A stretch of DNA of 64,000 nucleotides from Ophthalmolycus amberensis (lineage: Eukaryota; Chordata; Actinopteri; Perciformes; Zoarcidae). The stretch is taken from NCBI GenBank assembly GCA_024529925.1, contig JAFEUB010001020.1, positions 691,501 through 755,500 on the forward strand, in the 5' to 3' direction. The notes beneath the pieces were generated by a model, which saw only the letters and a list, made by a program, of their open reading frames with translations, was not told the origin of the DNA and searched no databases. Made by a program: the position numbers and the translations under genes. Shown piece by piece: positions 26,433 to 39,660 of this stretch. Within the stretch, counting starts at the first letter, position 1. Each line of letters opens with the position of its first letter.

Positions 26433-26745
26433 TTGGCTTGATATTTTGAGGAATAAGTTTATTCTCTTTCTTGCCGACAGTTAGATGAGAAGATTGACAC
26501 CTCTGAACACGCCTGCAGTCGGTTAGCTTAGCTTAGCACAAAGACGATGACAAGATGACACTTTTGCACGGCTCAGACAAATGAGATTTACCGTGTTAAT
26601 AATTTAATTAGTGAGTTCAGCTTTGAGTGGCTGGTAGTTTTGGTTTTGTTTGCCTTTTCCCCCATAGACTTTGTGCTAAGCTAAGCTAACTGGCTGCTGG
26701 CAGGAGCTTCGTATCAAGCGTACAGAAGTTAAGTGTTAAAGGGCA
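26433..26745 (+). mobile_element. Foldback MITE with long inverted arms
   Basis: The left arm has TTCTTGCCGACAGTTAGATGA and GTTAGCTTAGCTTAGCAC. The right arm has the complementary GTGCTAAGCTAAGCTAAC. I recognise the family as a very common teleost foldback-type repeat. The right end is truncated or diverged after GGCAGGAGCTTC. The boundaries are approximate. Confidence 0.7.
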
Positions 26746-27130
26746 GATTTATCCCTAAATGAAAAAGCTGTATAATATGTTCCACTGCTCATTAAACACA
26801 TCTAAGGTGTATTCATTAAAGCAGAGTTAACACTCACTTTCTCCTATTTAAAGCTCCCGCTAGCTAGTATTTCTTTCTTTTCTTTTACTACCGAGTGCTC
26901 CATTTTCTAAATTGTCCATCTTTGATGTAACATTACCCTTTCCCTGCGAGCTGAGGGTAATGCTAGCTTAGAAACCGATAAGTGATATTAAAGCCTTGTT
27001 TAGCTGTAGGTACACGAACATTAGCTGATGGCGCTGCCTGCCGCTAATGTCTTCCCTCTTGCTATGGAAGCCGAGATCTCATCCGTCTTCTTTATGACTA
27101 CTTGTGTAGGAAATCCAACTCCCTTGAGGA

Positions 27131-27482
<352 letters not shown>

Positions 27483-28339
27483 ATGGCAAATATGCAGAAG
27501 GAGAACGAGACTAACACCACGGGGGACTAGGCTGAGTAGAAAGCCAGGGAACATTTCAGGCAAATACAGGATTAATTAGGGTGCATGAAAAACACCCGAG
27601 GGCGCCCACACGGCCTCGCTTCCCTCCTCTGCTTCGAGAAGCTTTGAGGGTCTCCGCCGCTATCTCTCCAGCAAAGGCCTTGTAGACAGACTGTGATTAA
27701 TGCTCAACACTTGCCATTGGGTCTCTTTCCTGCTTATGATCCGAAGGGGGCAAACTGTTAACCTGTGATTGAGCTGCGCTGATTCACCTCTAATAAGTCA
27801 AAGAAGGTATTTCCACCTTCCCGAGCTCCTTTGGGCAAGGCAACGCAACGGTTGGTATCAGTCATGGGACTCCGGCGGAGCGCTAACCCTGTCAAGAGCA
27901 CCGTCTGTCGGCTGTCCTTTATAGGACGGGAGGCTCTCCGCTGACAGGCGGGGGAGGCGTCGTCTTACTGGCACCATGGGGTGGAGTGTGAGTATACTCG
28001 AACGGCAGAGGAAATTAATCTGTGTTTCAATATTGGTACGCCGCTGTGTGCTGTGGTATATGGATACCTGAGGAGCTGTAGAGGATATTGGCCGATGCTG
28101 ATTCAGTGTAGCTCAGCCTGGAGTTTATTACAAAGCACCGTGGCATAAAGAAATGTGAAATGAGATGCTTGTTTTGTTTGTTTTACTTTTATTGAGAGCC
28201 CCGAGTCCTCGCAGAATACGATGAATAACAAACAGCATTTTAAAAAATGCAGCAAAATGTGGTGTTGTTATTTGGTTTTTAAGTAAAGTGCACCTGTTCT
28301 TTAACATGTGGCTTGAGCAGCTAACCAGTCATGGAAAAT

Positions 28340-29241
28340 GTGAACAGATCTTTTACTAGTACCAAGAGCACAGATTAAGCACAGTACAAATCCTGCATTC
28401 AAAAAAGTAAAAGTACAAAAGCTTTGGTGTTTAAATATACTTTAAGTACCAACTTTTTTAGTTCTCACTATGCAGATGGCCCATTTTAAAAATATATATC
28501 ATAATTAGTAATGTATTAATGATAGGGGTGTAACGGTTCACAAAATTCACGGTTGGGTTCGGTACGATACAGTGGAGCCACGGTTCGGTACGTTTCGGTA
28601 CAGTAGAAAACTATAAATGCCAGAGAAATGTACTTGATTTAAAAATATATTTATTCATTACAACTAACATCATAAAGTTATTCTTTGACTTTGAACAATG
28701 ATGGAACTATACCTGAGTGACTCATCTTCTGGGGTGTCTTCTTAGCAACACATAAGCATAAAAAACAAAAACTGCTCCTTAATGTTATGTAGTATTGTTA
28801 CTTACATCTTGCTTACATCTTGTATTGTTACTTACATCTTGCAAAAGAGATTTTTAATCTCAATGGGACTACCTGGTTAAATAAAGTTAAAAAAAAAAAA
28901 AATACAATTATTTTTATTTTATTTTTTTATTCAAACGTATTGTTCGGTTCGTCATGCGTACCGAACCGTGAGCCTCGTACCGAACGGTTCAATACGAATA
29001 CGCGTATCGTTACACCCCTAATTAATGACTAGAGTTGCAGCTGGTAAAGCTGGAGCTATTTTTCAAATAGTTCTTGGTAGTTTAATCCATACTACATAAT
29101 CATCATTTCTCAGCAAATGTATATTTTGCATTAATAATTTGAATCTAAAAAGCAGCTGAAGCTATAAAATAAACATAGTGGAATAAAAAGTGCAATATTG
29201 TACTCGAGTAAATGTACTTCGTTACATTCCACCACTGCAGT
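28340..29241 (+). mobile_element. Older teleost repeat interrupted by MITE copy 2
   Basis: The left part (about 28340-28514) contains AAAAGTAAAAGTACAAAAG and ATGCAGATGGCCCATTTTA. The right part (29029-29241) contains TTGCAGCTGGTAAAGCTGGAG and ends CTCGAGTAAATGTACTTCGTTACATTCCACCACTG. These are consecutive segments of a widespread teleost non-autonomous repeat known for its AGTAAAAGTAC and TTCCACCACTG motifs. The two halves join cleanly if the inserted MITE and one target duplication are removed. The left boundary is approximate. Confidence 0.7.
28515..29028 (-). mobile_element. hAT-type MITE, copy 2 with 8-bp target duplication
   Basis: The 498-bp element at 28523-29020 has termini TAGGGGTGTAACGG and CGTTACACCCCTA. 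It is flanked by perfect ATTAATGA copies at 28515-28522 and 29021-29028. An 8-bp duplication with short inverted termini is diagnostic of hAT transposition. No transposase is encoded. Subterminal ACGGTTCGGTAC motifs recur near both ends. It is the reverse complement of copy 1 with few differences by eye, apart from indels in the A/AT-rich section and a small extra repeat. Confidence 0.92.
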
Positions 29242-32165
29242 TAGCAGATGGTTCACATGAGCTAACAGGGGATGGGATTATCGCATATTCATGTGTATAA
29301 AACAGATTACTGTGGTAATCCAATTACATGGCAATTCTGTTTGGAAATTAATTCACTGACTAATAAACTTAAATTCAGCTTACATGTGATGAGAAGACAG
29401 TGAGTGACACACAAGGGGTTAAAAACTACCAGTTTCCCCATATGAGGTAAATGCAGCATTAAGAGCTCCCTCAGGGGGAAAGAAAGCCCCCAACCTGCGT
29501 CCTAACTGGTGAGTGTTCACGTGCACAGATCTCATCCATGCCATCTGACTCCCCTCGTGTGCGCTGCTTTTAACAAAGCTCGCCAGTCAGCTTTTCCAGA
29601 CGTACCTTCAGCATGACACAGCCGGTGCCGCCTGACTTATGATTCGCCGTGTTATGACAATAACAAAGACTTTTTGGGGCTGAACAATGACTTTGTATGG
29701 ACTTGGCAGCAATCTGGAAACCCGAGGTTCTCTCCCTGAAACACAGTGAGCTCATCTCTGAAGACGGTTTTAAAGTGAATGCCAGCCTCCTGAGCTATGC
29801 TCATCACAGCCGAATTAAGCCGCATCGCCGCGGTAAGCTCCAGTAATCAGACTACCTCGGCAGCTTCGCCTTAATTGGCTCATCGCTCAGCCCGACACTC
29901 ACTCGACGCACGCAGGAAGGGACTCCTGTCATTTCTGTAGCACTTCAAACAGCAAAAAAAGAGCAAAATACAAAGCCGTGCTGTTTTCTAAAGGTGTCTT
30001 TCATGATCTGAAACAAAGGCAACAGTGAATCTGGTCGAAGCAAAACCAGAAAACAATACGGATATTGTAGTCATCAAGGAGATTGTTGTATTGCTGATGT
30101 TTTAACCACTGAAGCATCCCCGCTGGAAGATATTCCCCTCTGCTGTATTAAATAACCAAGACACTTGACAGTTAAATAACCTTGAACTTCATGTGTAAAC
30201 TGACAGCTCGCAATTCAAATGAAAAACCCATTATTGAAAAAAAACAGAAGCTTTAATTCATTCTCATCTAACTCGACCTTGTAGGCCAACAACAACCTTC
30301 CGCAGCCCCGCTGGAATCAACAGCGCAAGTTCATAATAGCCGCGGCCACGTACGCAAACCTTCACACACCTCCCACGAGGGGTCTACGAGAAACGGCGCG
30401 AGCGATTAAAGAGGGCGTGGCTTAAGCACTGGGGGCAGGGCTAACTCACGCCATTGAAAGAGGAACTTTCTGATGAGGGCAAGTTTGGCCATACGTGAAT
30501 AAGTCACGCGCCACCTGTTCATTACAGGCCAACCTCCCTGCCACACACACCTTTCACCAATTGACGTGAACGCGCACGCACACGCACGCACACACACACA
30601 CACACGCACACACACACACGACTTCCACTGCCCCCAATAGCAAAAACTGCGGCAAACACGATACCCCTAAATGATGTGTGATTCTAGCACTGCTGCCCGT
30701 GCACTTTAAATGAATATGCAGGTTGATGCAGCGCCCTGTCGGGGCAACCGTGCACCACGAGGAAGACAAAACAGGAAACAGATGAGCGAGAGATTGGAAT
30801 CGCGCGGGCCCGAGAGCGGAAATGAATGAACGAGAGCCGGGGAATGCGTCAGAGGCCGGCACTTTTTGTTGGCTGGCTCGGGCCTCTGTGCCAGCCTCTC
30901 CGAGAAGAACAGATATCCATCAAGTCCGCCACGCTCTCTCTTTTTATTTTTATTTTAATCGGGCCTCTCCTGGCACTGGCACAGCTCCAGATAAAATGCC
31001 CACTCTGGAGGGGTATTCTCCCCCCCCCCCCCACACACACACACACAGACCTCCGCTGGGAAACGGCTGGGACGAACCAAGCAGCTCTTTTGTGGAAGGG
31101 AAGCGCAGGGCACGGCGGTCAAGGAGACAGGCGGACGGAGAGGAAATAAACAAGCACCGGGGGGAGGAAAAAACCGCACACACATACACACATAATCAAA
31201 CGCAGGCAGCGAAACACAAGCTCGATAGGGGGTCCTATGGGGACCTATTCGACATTTGTTCAATGCGTCCTATAGGCATTTGTGCCAGTGAGTCTGAATG
31301 CATCCCCTTTCCTCCAGAGGGGCGAAGGGAATCACACTGGGAACCGGGGTGCGATTAAGAGCTGCAGCTATGCATCTGGTATTTGGTTTAAAAGGGAAAA
31401 AAACAGCCTCAGGATCTGTGACCTGGTTATAAATGAAGTCGAGTGCGATCACTTGCAAATTGCATCCCGCCGGTGAGGTCACTCACACACCTGCAGCTCA
31501 GTTCACTCGGTCCGAACCGAAGACACAGAATGATACAGCGTTGCCTTTCAGTCCTACTTTGTTTCTTATTCCCGTAATTCAAATGGACTAACAGGTAACA
31601 CCTTTATTGGACAGCTTTGGCGACCGTCACCCTGCATCAGTGATACATGGTTTATTCCAGTGATGGACAGCACTTCACTCAACCCTTATGGGTTTAAAAA
31701 GTTGGCCATCGGCTGGGGAGCGCTCCAACCCGATCCACTAGATCGGCTCCGATTATTGAGAAAGTCGGTCTGGGCCGAACATGACAAAATAATACGGTCG
31801 CAAATGTCACAGATTGCTTTCGGATGAGAAAGCAGATCCTTTCTTTGAAAGTCCTGAGGGACCACTTCATGCATCTTGCACGTTTTAGTAGCGCTGTTAG
31901 CTTTTGAATCCAGTCGTTCGCAAAACAAAAAAAATGTACACCCCAGTTTGCTTGAAAGCGGACCATAGTGCACTGCCGTGTGGTTGCTTGGTCTGCAGTT
32001 CACACCAGCCTAAAGAACCTGAAACGCACCAGAGTTTGTTTGAAAAGAACAGAGCAGTTTGAAAGCACACCGAGAGCCCGGGGGACGACATCAGGGGTGA
32101 ATGTTTTTTTGTGTGAAGTTTTGGAGATAAAACAGACATGCTATGCTTGCATTTCAGATGAAGGA

Positions 32166-32184
32166 CCCCCCCCCCCCCCCCCCC
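32166..32184. repeat. C19 homopolymer
   Basis: Nineteen C in a row, complementary to the G19 run at 32346-32364. Confidence 0.9.
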
Positions 32185-32345
32185 GATCAGAAGCGTGGTT
32201 GTCCATCACACAAAGCAAGACCGGATTAGAGCTGATTCGGGGAGTCACTCCGGGAGAAAACTCGCCCTCGCTCGAATGAATCACACCTGTAATACTACCG
32301 TTAACATCCGCTCCATCCCCGCGCTGTAGTTATCGAGCATTGTTT

Positions 32346-32364
32346 GGGGGGGGGGGGGGGGGGG
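32346..32364. repeat. G19 homopolymer
   Basis: Nineteen G in a row, about 160 bp from the C19 run. The two could pair in single-stranded DNA or RNA. Confidence 0.9.
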
Positions 32365-33395
32365 ATCAGCAGTGGAGGGCCAATCTGGCAAACGCTCACC
32401 ACCCTGATCCCTCTATCTCACTCAATGCGACTTGTCAGGCAGCCCTGACTCTCAGGGGTGACTCTCAAGGGGTGACAAAACGGCACTTGTGTCGACTGAA
32501 GCACAGCAAGCCGTCAGCCGCGCCACGCTTGCTAAACAGGACGCCCCGGATATCCACTCGCCGTCGACCGGCTGACAGACGGTTGTGCCGGAGTCAGCTC
32601 GGGCGACACAACGGAGGGAACATTCAGCTGCATTTTTTTTTTCTCTCCACAAGCCCTTCGAGAGTGTTTACTTATCGGTGGGCACACACCCCTATCAACA
32701 GCCCTGCTCCCACGCACCGCGGGCGGAGGAGTGTCGGAGGGGAGAGAAGGGGGGGAAAAAGGCAGGAGAGAGAAAAGAGGACTCTCTGGAAGGTCCTGAT
32801 ACGTACTCGAGAACAGACATGGCTACTCCACCGGCTAATGTTTGCACTCCTTGAACATATCTGTGTGTGGGAGGAGGAGGGGGAGGGGGGGGGCGGCTTA
32901 TGAGCTTGGAGAGAGTAAATTCCTCACTCTCTCCCGTTCCCTTGAGACCCATTCTGCTGCCTGTAGATAAGTGTGGAATTCAGGCTCAGTGTCAGGCGTG
33001 CCGAGGTGAAACGGCTGCCGTGGCTTTCGGCTCCGGCGGACCCGCGGTGATAGCCGACCGCCGGGCCAAGACTGAGGCCTGCCAGCGTGCGCCGGCTGTG
33101 GAAGCTTGTGAAACAATGTTAACATTCTTATGACGCGACGGGCAGAAAGGCAGCCACCTATCGTGAACTGAAGGAGCTAAAGCGGATATGTACGGGCTCT
33201 AACAATGTCAGGATGATCCTGTGAGCTGTATGGGCTTCATTACTTGGCGCCGGCGAGATATCCCCAAGCCACCGAACAAAATGTGGCGAGCACCGCTGAC
33301 TGCTGTCTCCTCTCTATACATCTCAAACCAAAGCACAGTCACTTCTAATTAAATTTATAGTACTGGGACAGTGTGGCTTGACAGGCCATTGTAAG

Positions 33396-33402
33396 TGTGC
33401 GT

Positions 33403-33440
<38 letters not shown>
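33396..33440. repeat. GT microsatellite
   Basis: GT units with early GC and AT substitutions, then uninterrupted GT to 33440. Confidence 0.92.
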
Positions 33441-33443
<3 letters not shown>

Positions 33444-33624
33444 CACAGTGGCGAAGAAGAGAGATCAACACACTACTGAAAGGATTTGACAGCGGCTGTC
33501 CCTCAGCGATAGAGCCGACTGAGGAGGTTCAGACACACTGAGGGAGCAGTTTGCAGGGCATCGTTTGCTTATTTACACCGAGACACACGAGGGCGACGCC
33601 GTGGAAGCAAGGACAGAGAACACT

Positions 33625-33870
33625 GAGGGTGATTCACAAAAAAAAAAAAATAATCTATATTATTCGATTATTATATAATCTACTTTTTATGTTTTTAAAA
33701 TAATTTCCTGGATTAATAATTTTTTGAGTCTTTAGAATTACAAAAAAATAACAAATAAAAAGCTCCTAAACCAAAGTGTCTTTATCTGACCAACAGTCCA
33801 AAACCCAGAGAGATTCACTTTAAAATGATATAATTTAAATCGACTATCAAATGAGTCATCGATGAAGATA
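33625..33870. mobile_element. AT-rich dispersed repeat fragment
   Basis: It contains CTGACCAACAGTCCAAAACCC followed by AGAGATTCACTTTAAAATGATATAA, preceded by ATTCGATTATTATATAATC. These match internal and terminal parts of the teleost repeat also seen at 19738-19845, 40845-41090 and 41690-41862. The copy is degraded and the boundaries are approximate. Confidence 0.5.
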
Positions 33871-34397
33871 CCAGGGCAATGCAAAAAAAAATAATAATAA
33901 TAGTTTGTATTCCTAGAAGCTCCTTAAAATACTTTTGTGCAACATCTGCCAAAGCAAAAAAAAAATATATATATAAAATCCCTGCACATTTGCTACACTG
34001 CACACTTGCAGTGAGACTAAAGTGACTCTGATTTGTGCAGTAAACATGTGATTCTCCGCAGGTCACGGGGTGCTTCACATCCAGCCTCCAGTCAACCGAA
34101 GAAAAAAATATAAAAATAACACGAAGCCACGCCGCCGCCTAAAGCTGATGAAAAAGAAGGCAGTGTGCAAGACCGAGCGGCCGCGGGTCAACATGGGCAA
34201 AAGCGGGGAGGCGCGTGGGAGGGGAAGTGTGTCGCGGTAAAAAGCAAGGCCTGCGAACGTCGCCGCTACCACCTCGACCGCTTTGTCTGACTGATGAGTT
34301 CAAACAGGACATGGTAATAGCCTGTCTCCAACATTCCCCTGACCATAAATCTCCCTGCAAGAAAAATGGGGAAGCAATCAGGTGGGAAGAGGGTTTT

Positions 34398-34400
<3 letters not shown>

Positions 34401-34460
<60 letters not shown>
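34401..34460. repeat. (TG)30 microsatellite
   Basis: 60 bp of uninterrupted TG. Confidence 0.96.
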
Positions 34461-34465
<5 letters not shown>

Positions 34466-35664
34466 GAGAAATAAGGAGTGAAACCACACAATAAGCGAGC
34501 ATGTAGCTGTGTAGGAGAAGGAGCAGTTGTGCATTTTGTGTGACTCAACGGGAACGCAAACGAGCATCTAGGATGAGCGGGCACTCAAGCACTTGAGATA
34601 TGGAGCTTGTCTCAGTGCGCATCAAAAAAAAGCAAAGCTGTCGTTCTTGCCCAGCACTTAATATGATTAAAGAGTGAGAGACGGTACGGAGGCTGGCCCT
34701 TTTTCTTTACAGTAGTTAAACCATTAAACAGGGCAAAGAGGAGTTATTCTTAAAGGGGCTTTTGGCAGGCGGAGCAGGTGGAAAGCGGCCAAAGATTTAG
34801 GGATTGACAGCGAGAGAGAGACGGAGATGGGATGGAGATCCACCTCGGCTGGTAGCGGATGCCCCTCAGAGTGGTGCCCGAGTATCGATCTGACCCTGAC
34901 CTTTTCCTGTTTATCATCCCACGCGTTATCACGCCGGGCATACATACCTCCACACCGCTGTGTGTTAGCGTGCCGGAAAGTGCAGTGTTTGAACCTGTGT
35001 GTTCCCATGGCATGCCATCAGCTACGCAGTCGCACGCGCGGGGCTCTCGAGGGCCCGAGACGTGTAGGGCCTCAAAAAAAAAGAAAAAAAGAAGACGACA
35101 AAAAAAAAAGCACAATGCAGCCAGTGTGCTCTGGCGAGCCGCATTCAACAGGGCCGCCAGGTCTGCCAAACAGCCTGCTGCAACACTGTGGCGAATGAAG
35201 TCGGAGTTTATTGAACGGGGAGGGAGGGACTGGGGGAGAGGAAAGGGGAGGGGGAGAGTGTAAGAGGGAGATAAAGAATGAGGGGAAAGTTCATTATTCA
35301 CTGCAGTGAAAGAGAGAGAGAGAGAGATGGAAGGGAAGAAGTTGGGGAGCAGGTGAAGGGAAGGGGAGAGGCACGACGGGCCGCCGCGGTGGCCAAGGAA
35401 AACGTGCTGTGGGGAAGCTAGCGCTTACCGCTAGCCAGCTATTGTGCTAGCGTGTTTGCTGCCAGCTAGCCACTCCAGTTTTTATCTCGTAGCCCACACT
35501 CGCTGTTGGTTAGACTGCGTTCAAACTTTGCAAGTAAACTCGGTTAGCAAGGCTACCGTAATTTGCTCCGCTGAGTCCCGGTGGATGTTTAACAAAACGG
35601 TAATGACATTGAAAATTAGCCGGCAAAAAGTTCACTAAAAGTCCACAAAAAGTCACGCACACAC

Positions 35665-35723
35665 CCTCCTCCTCCCTCCCTCCCTCCCCCCCCCCCCCCC
35701 CTCCTCCTCCTCCTCCTCCTCCT
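35665..35723. repeat. Polypyrimidine tract with C16 core
   Basis: CCT and CCCT units on the left, C16 at 35686-35701, and eight CTC-type triplets on the right. This is a near-mirror pyrimidine tract that can form triplex structures. A GAG-triplet tract at about 35919-35944 is complementary to its right arm. Confidence 0.9.
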
Positions 35724-36777
35724 CGATGTGGGTGAGGATGTCCTGTTCCAGTCAAAACAGCGGACACCGTGACCGCAAAGTTTCTAGCAACCCGGCGTGG
35801 GAGAGAGAGAGCGGGGCGGCCTTCAAAGCCTTGTTTGTCTGCAAACAGTCCGCAGAGAGCAGACCAAACACCCTACCCACCGCCAGCTATGAACAAGCAA
35901 TAGACCCTTACGCAGCAGAGAGGAGGAGGAGGAGGAGGGGAGGGAAGGTAAGTGTGTCGAAGGGAAAGGGCCGTGATGGTTGGACGAAGGGAGACGGATG
36001 GACAGAGGTTTTGATCTCTCGGCCCGTTTACGGCGACGGCCTCTGAAATATCAACTCCGGGGAAACGGTTGCCCTTTTTGCGTTCAGTTTATATGCAAAT
36101 GCAGCCAAACAAGTGGGAGTGAGTGAACCGTGCATGAGTGTAATCTGCAATAACACCGTCTATGTCATTACCATTGTGTAGGTACGTGGGCAAATAGGTA
36201 TGTTAATTGAGGACCCTGTCATTTCCTCTGTGAGCTATGAAGGTTGCTCATTTGCAAGCTGCATACAGTGCACGCATACAAACACACGTACTGCCTCACT
36301 GCTACCTACAACAAATCCAAACATAAGCTTTTGTTTTCTCGAAGCACTCAGATTTAGGAGTTCCTGGCTGACCTCAGGAGCATCAGAGGCAATCAATTTG
36401 AAGCACACGACGAATACACAACACCCTTATGCTGACAACATTGCCCTGAATTATAAATTCCCTGCAGCACCTAAAATATGACCCAGCGAACCCAGCTCGA
36501 AGAATGAGGGACGGATCCAGACTCACGGGAGAGAGAGAGAGAGAGAGAGAGGCATTGTGTGAGGAAGAGGAGATGCCAGTTATGAGTTTCAGCAGGTTAT
36601 ATTGCAGATACAACAGTAATATAATATGCATAATAACCTTTTTAATAACAGTTCCATCAAATGCGAGCTGGATGCCCCTTCTTTCTGTAATGCAGAATGA
36701 ACACAACACTGTATGTGTGGGAGCTGCCATGTCGACAGCAACACCAGCTCTCAAATAACAGTGTTTGCTGGTTTTTC

Positions 36778-37352
36778 TACCCTAAAGTTTCCGGGACTTT
36801 TAGTTCCAGGAAGAAGTTTTCAAGAAACTTAAAAGATTAACTTTAGCCAATTGCTGTCTGCGTTTCCACCAACGAAGATTAAGGAAAATTCGTCAGCTGT
36901 TTTTTGCGTGAGACTACTACGGCTGGGCCAGTCTCGAGGGACAGTCTCATCTCCGGGCACCAGACTTTTCCAAAGAGGCGTTATTTAGATAAACTGACCA
37001 AACTTTGAGAATCTAAATGGTTACTTTTTTTGCCTGAAAACATATTAAAACTTAAAAAATACACATGTACAGCTTTTAGCCTGGCTCAGAATCTCAAATG
37101 ACTGACAGCTGGGCAGGTTACATTGCATTGTTGGCCATTACAAATGGCGGCCGATGCCGTCTTGTGAATGGCGAGAACTCCAATGGCGAGACTTGCCCTT
37201 GCCATTCAAGCCCCATCTCAACAGTTGCTGAACCTTTGGAAGGTATTACCCCTCAGCCAGGGACTTAATTTAAACCCGGATCCCTTTGGTCAAAAACGCA
37301 ACGAGTCCTGTAAAGGTTCCTTGTTCAGGTAGAAAGTTCCGGTAGTCGGTAA
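36778..37352. mobile_element. Dispersed repeat with AGTTCC-rich inverted ends
   Basis: The left end reads CTAAAGTTTCCGGGACTTTTAGTTCCAGGAAG and includes GCGTTTCCACCAA. The right end has CCTGTAAAGGTTCC and AGAAAGTTCCGGTAG. Such ends, where AAAGTTCC motifs face each other, mark a common teleost non-autonomous DNA transposon. The interior carries AAATGGCGGCC and related motifs, possibly another insertion. Boundaries are approximate. Confidence 0.5.
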
Positions 37353-39344
37353 GGTGCTAAATACTGCCAATATCCCCAGATATGTCCAAAAGCAGTTTTT
37401 GGACATAATCTAAATCATGCACCATAGCTGCAGTATCACTTTAGATTCCTCTATTCCTGTTCAACATTTTTAACAGACACAGATTTGCCCTTCCATTCAG
37501 CTTCCCTTTTGTCTCTAAGAGTTTCTTCTCCCTCTCTGTTCTTTCCTTCTTTTACGTTCGGGCCGATAATCTCTCCACTTGGCAGACGAGGAAGGATGAA
37601 AGTGTCTCTTTATTCGGCCCGCTGAAAGAAGTCCACGAGAGGCACAACGGTGGCCCTTTGACAGGAGCCCGGCCTCTTATTGTTGTCTATATGTTTGCTG
37701 TACATTAGGGAGCTGTTTGTGCCGTGCATTCGGGCAGCCATTGATATGCCGAGCGCGTTCGCTCTGCCACCCTTGCCAGTTCTCACGCCCCACCCAACCC
37801 GCCCGCGCATTTCACACACACACACAAACACACGCTCACACGTGCTTGCAAGAAGAATAGGAAGAAGTTTTCTTACCTAGACGATGTGTGTTGATCGGTG
37901 CAGGGGATGGGCAGCGCAGGGAGAAGGGAGAGAGAGGGGGGGGGGGGGGGGGGGAACACAAGGAGAAAGCTTGATTAGTGTGTGAGTTCAGCACTTGTAA
38001 CCTCTCCTACGGTGAGTTAAGCCGCTCTCTCTTGGTCAGGCTCAAACAGGTTGACGCCTGGAGTATGCCTTAACAAATCCACCGCGCACTCCTCTGGGTA
38101 AAATACTCGCTCCTCCACTTCTCCTCCTCTGCCTTTTCACATTTCTTCCCGACAATGAAGAGGCCAGTTATTCTCTCCCATCACCTCCTATTCCCACTGC
38201 AGCCCTCTCGTCTCCTACTGGACCTCCACTTTTAACCCCTCTCCACCTCTTTTCTCCTCGTGCTCTCCAGCCTCCCGTTATTTCCGCTCCCTCACCACTT
38301 GTACCAAACAGACAGAACAGCCCCGGTGGGAAGCCAGCAATCCGGTGGAAAAAAAACCCAATCAGACGCTGTGAAACAAGCAGGTGGGCCTCCTCGCGAG
38401 TGCTCCGCATGACAGAGGTGACCCGTAACTACACCTGGCATCATTTTATACCCTCCCCTTCCTGTCTGCAGCCTTCCAAAAGGTGCACATTTACACCTCC
38501 CTCTCACTAACCCCCCCCCTCGGGGGGAGGATGTACATCAAAAAGCCCAGGGCGCGGGTCAAATTCGAGGGTGGATTGGAGGCGGAGAGCAGAGCATGGG
38601 CTGAACTGATAAGATAAAACTCCTGAGATCGTTACAAACGGGAAAATAAAATGAGCAAAGTTTCGTATTTGTCATGAATGAAATCCACATTGCCCAGCCT
38701 GATCCTTCCTGTTGCAAAGACGACGCCGCTTTCTTGCCCCCGAGCACCACTGAGTGCGGCGATGTGCACTACAGCAATCTCATTATTCCTCACTTCCAGC
38801 GGTAACCTGATTTCAGAAACATGCAAGATGGAAGCCCGGGCTTCCTTTTACAGGTTGGGGGATTAAGAGAGGCCTCATCAGAACAGACAGATATCTGCTG
38901 GAGAAGCCCGATTACTTGGACACATCCTGTTTCTTCTAAGCTCTTGTTAAGCACGTGGATGGAGAAAGAAATCGGGGCAGAGAATGTCGTGATGTGGCTG
39001 CATATTGGAGCCATCGCCTTATATTTGAAATTCAAACCACTGCTTGAAAGTGAAACAAAAAGAAGTCGTGGTTTGGCATTGATCTGACTCAATCCAGGAT
39101 TCTGTGTATATATCCATAACGCGCGTTGTACTCCAGCGGGGCGACATGTCACTCTGATCTATTGTTTTACCTGTTCCCCTCAGTCAATCAGGCATTTGTT
39201 TCATCAGTGGCTTAAAATGGTCTTGAAATCATATCAGAGAGAATGTGTTTGTCGGTTATTGTGACGGGCCTAGCAGCAAGCGTTCCAGTTTATTAAAAAC
39301 AAACTTGCTTGGTAATTCTCCACACCTCAACTACTTATTGTTGC
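37353..39344. other. Intronic sequence without recognised elements
   Basis: Contains G19 at 37936-37954 next to an AG tract, a short CA tract at 37814-37833 and a CCCCCCCTCGGGGGGAGG hairpin at about 38512-38529. No exon or repeat family recognised. Confidence 0.5.
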
Positions 39345-39660
39345 ATCCCAACCAAAACATAGCCACGCTAACATGCTCTCAGTGACAATGCTAAAATGCC
39401 GATGTTTAGCTGATAACACTTACTTGGGTCAGCATGCTAACATTTGCTAATTACCGCCGAACACAAAGAGCTAAGGCCGATGGGAATGTGGTTAGAAAAG
39501 AGGGAAGGTCATAAGGATTTATCCTCTGGGGACCATGAATAATGTTATCAAAGCTCACAGCAATCCATTAAATAGCTAATAGAAGATATTTCACACTGAA
39601 CCCCCGTCAAAGTTAGAGGATTATCAAAAGTCATTAGAATTATTCCTCTGTCTGTACCTA
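39345..39660 (+). mobile_element. Dispersed teleost repeat related to 16302-16515
   Basis: Ordered landmarks are CACGCTAACATGCT, CAGCATGCTAACATTTGCTAATTA, GGCCGATGGGAATGTGGTTAG, then ATTTATCCTCTGGGGACCATGAAT and GCAATCCATTAAATAG. I recognise this order from a highly repeated percomorph element. The copy is partial and diverged. Confidence 0.7.

Larger units (their letters stand above)
29242..33395. other. Intronic sequence with short CA tracts and a C/G homopolymer pair
   Basis: No exon recognised. It contains CA tracts near 30575-30619, a C run followed by CA at 31020-31047, C19 at 32166-32184 and G19 at 32346-32364. Sequence at 31920-32060 contains CGCACCAGAGTTTGTTTGAAA and AAAGCGGACC, which recall a teleost DNA-transposon family, but too briefly to call. 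Open frames of 178 and 187 codons here are composition artefacts. Confidence 0.45.

Noticed and set aside
30822..31358. 178-codon plus-strand frame
   Set aside because: Crosses a C run and a CA tract; composition artefact with no recognisable family.
32340..32903. 187-codon plus-strand frame beginning in a G run
   Set aside because: Starts with poly-Gly from the homopolymer; overlapping frames on the other strand are equally open in this GC-rich stretch.
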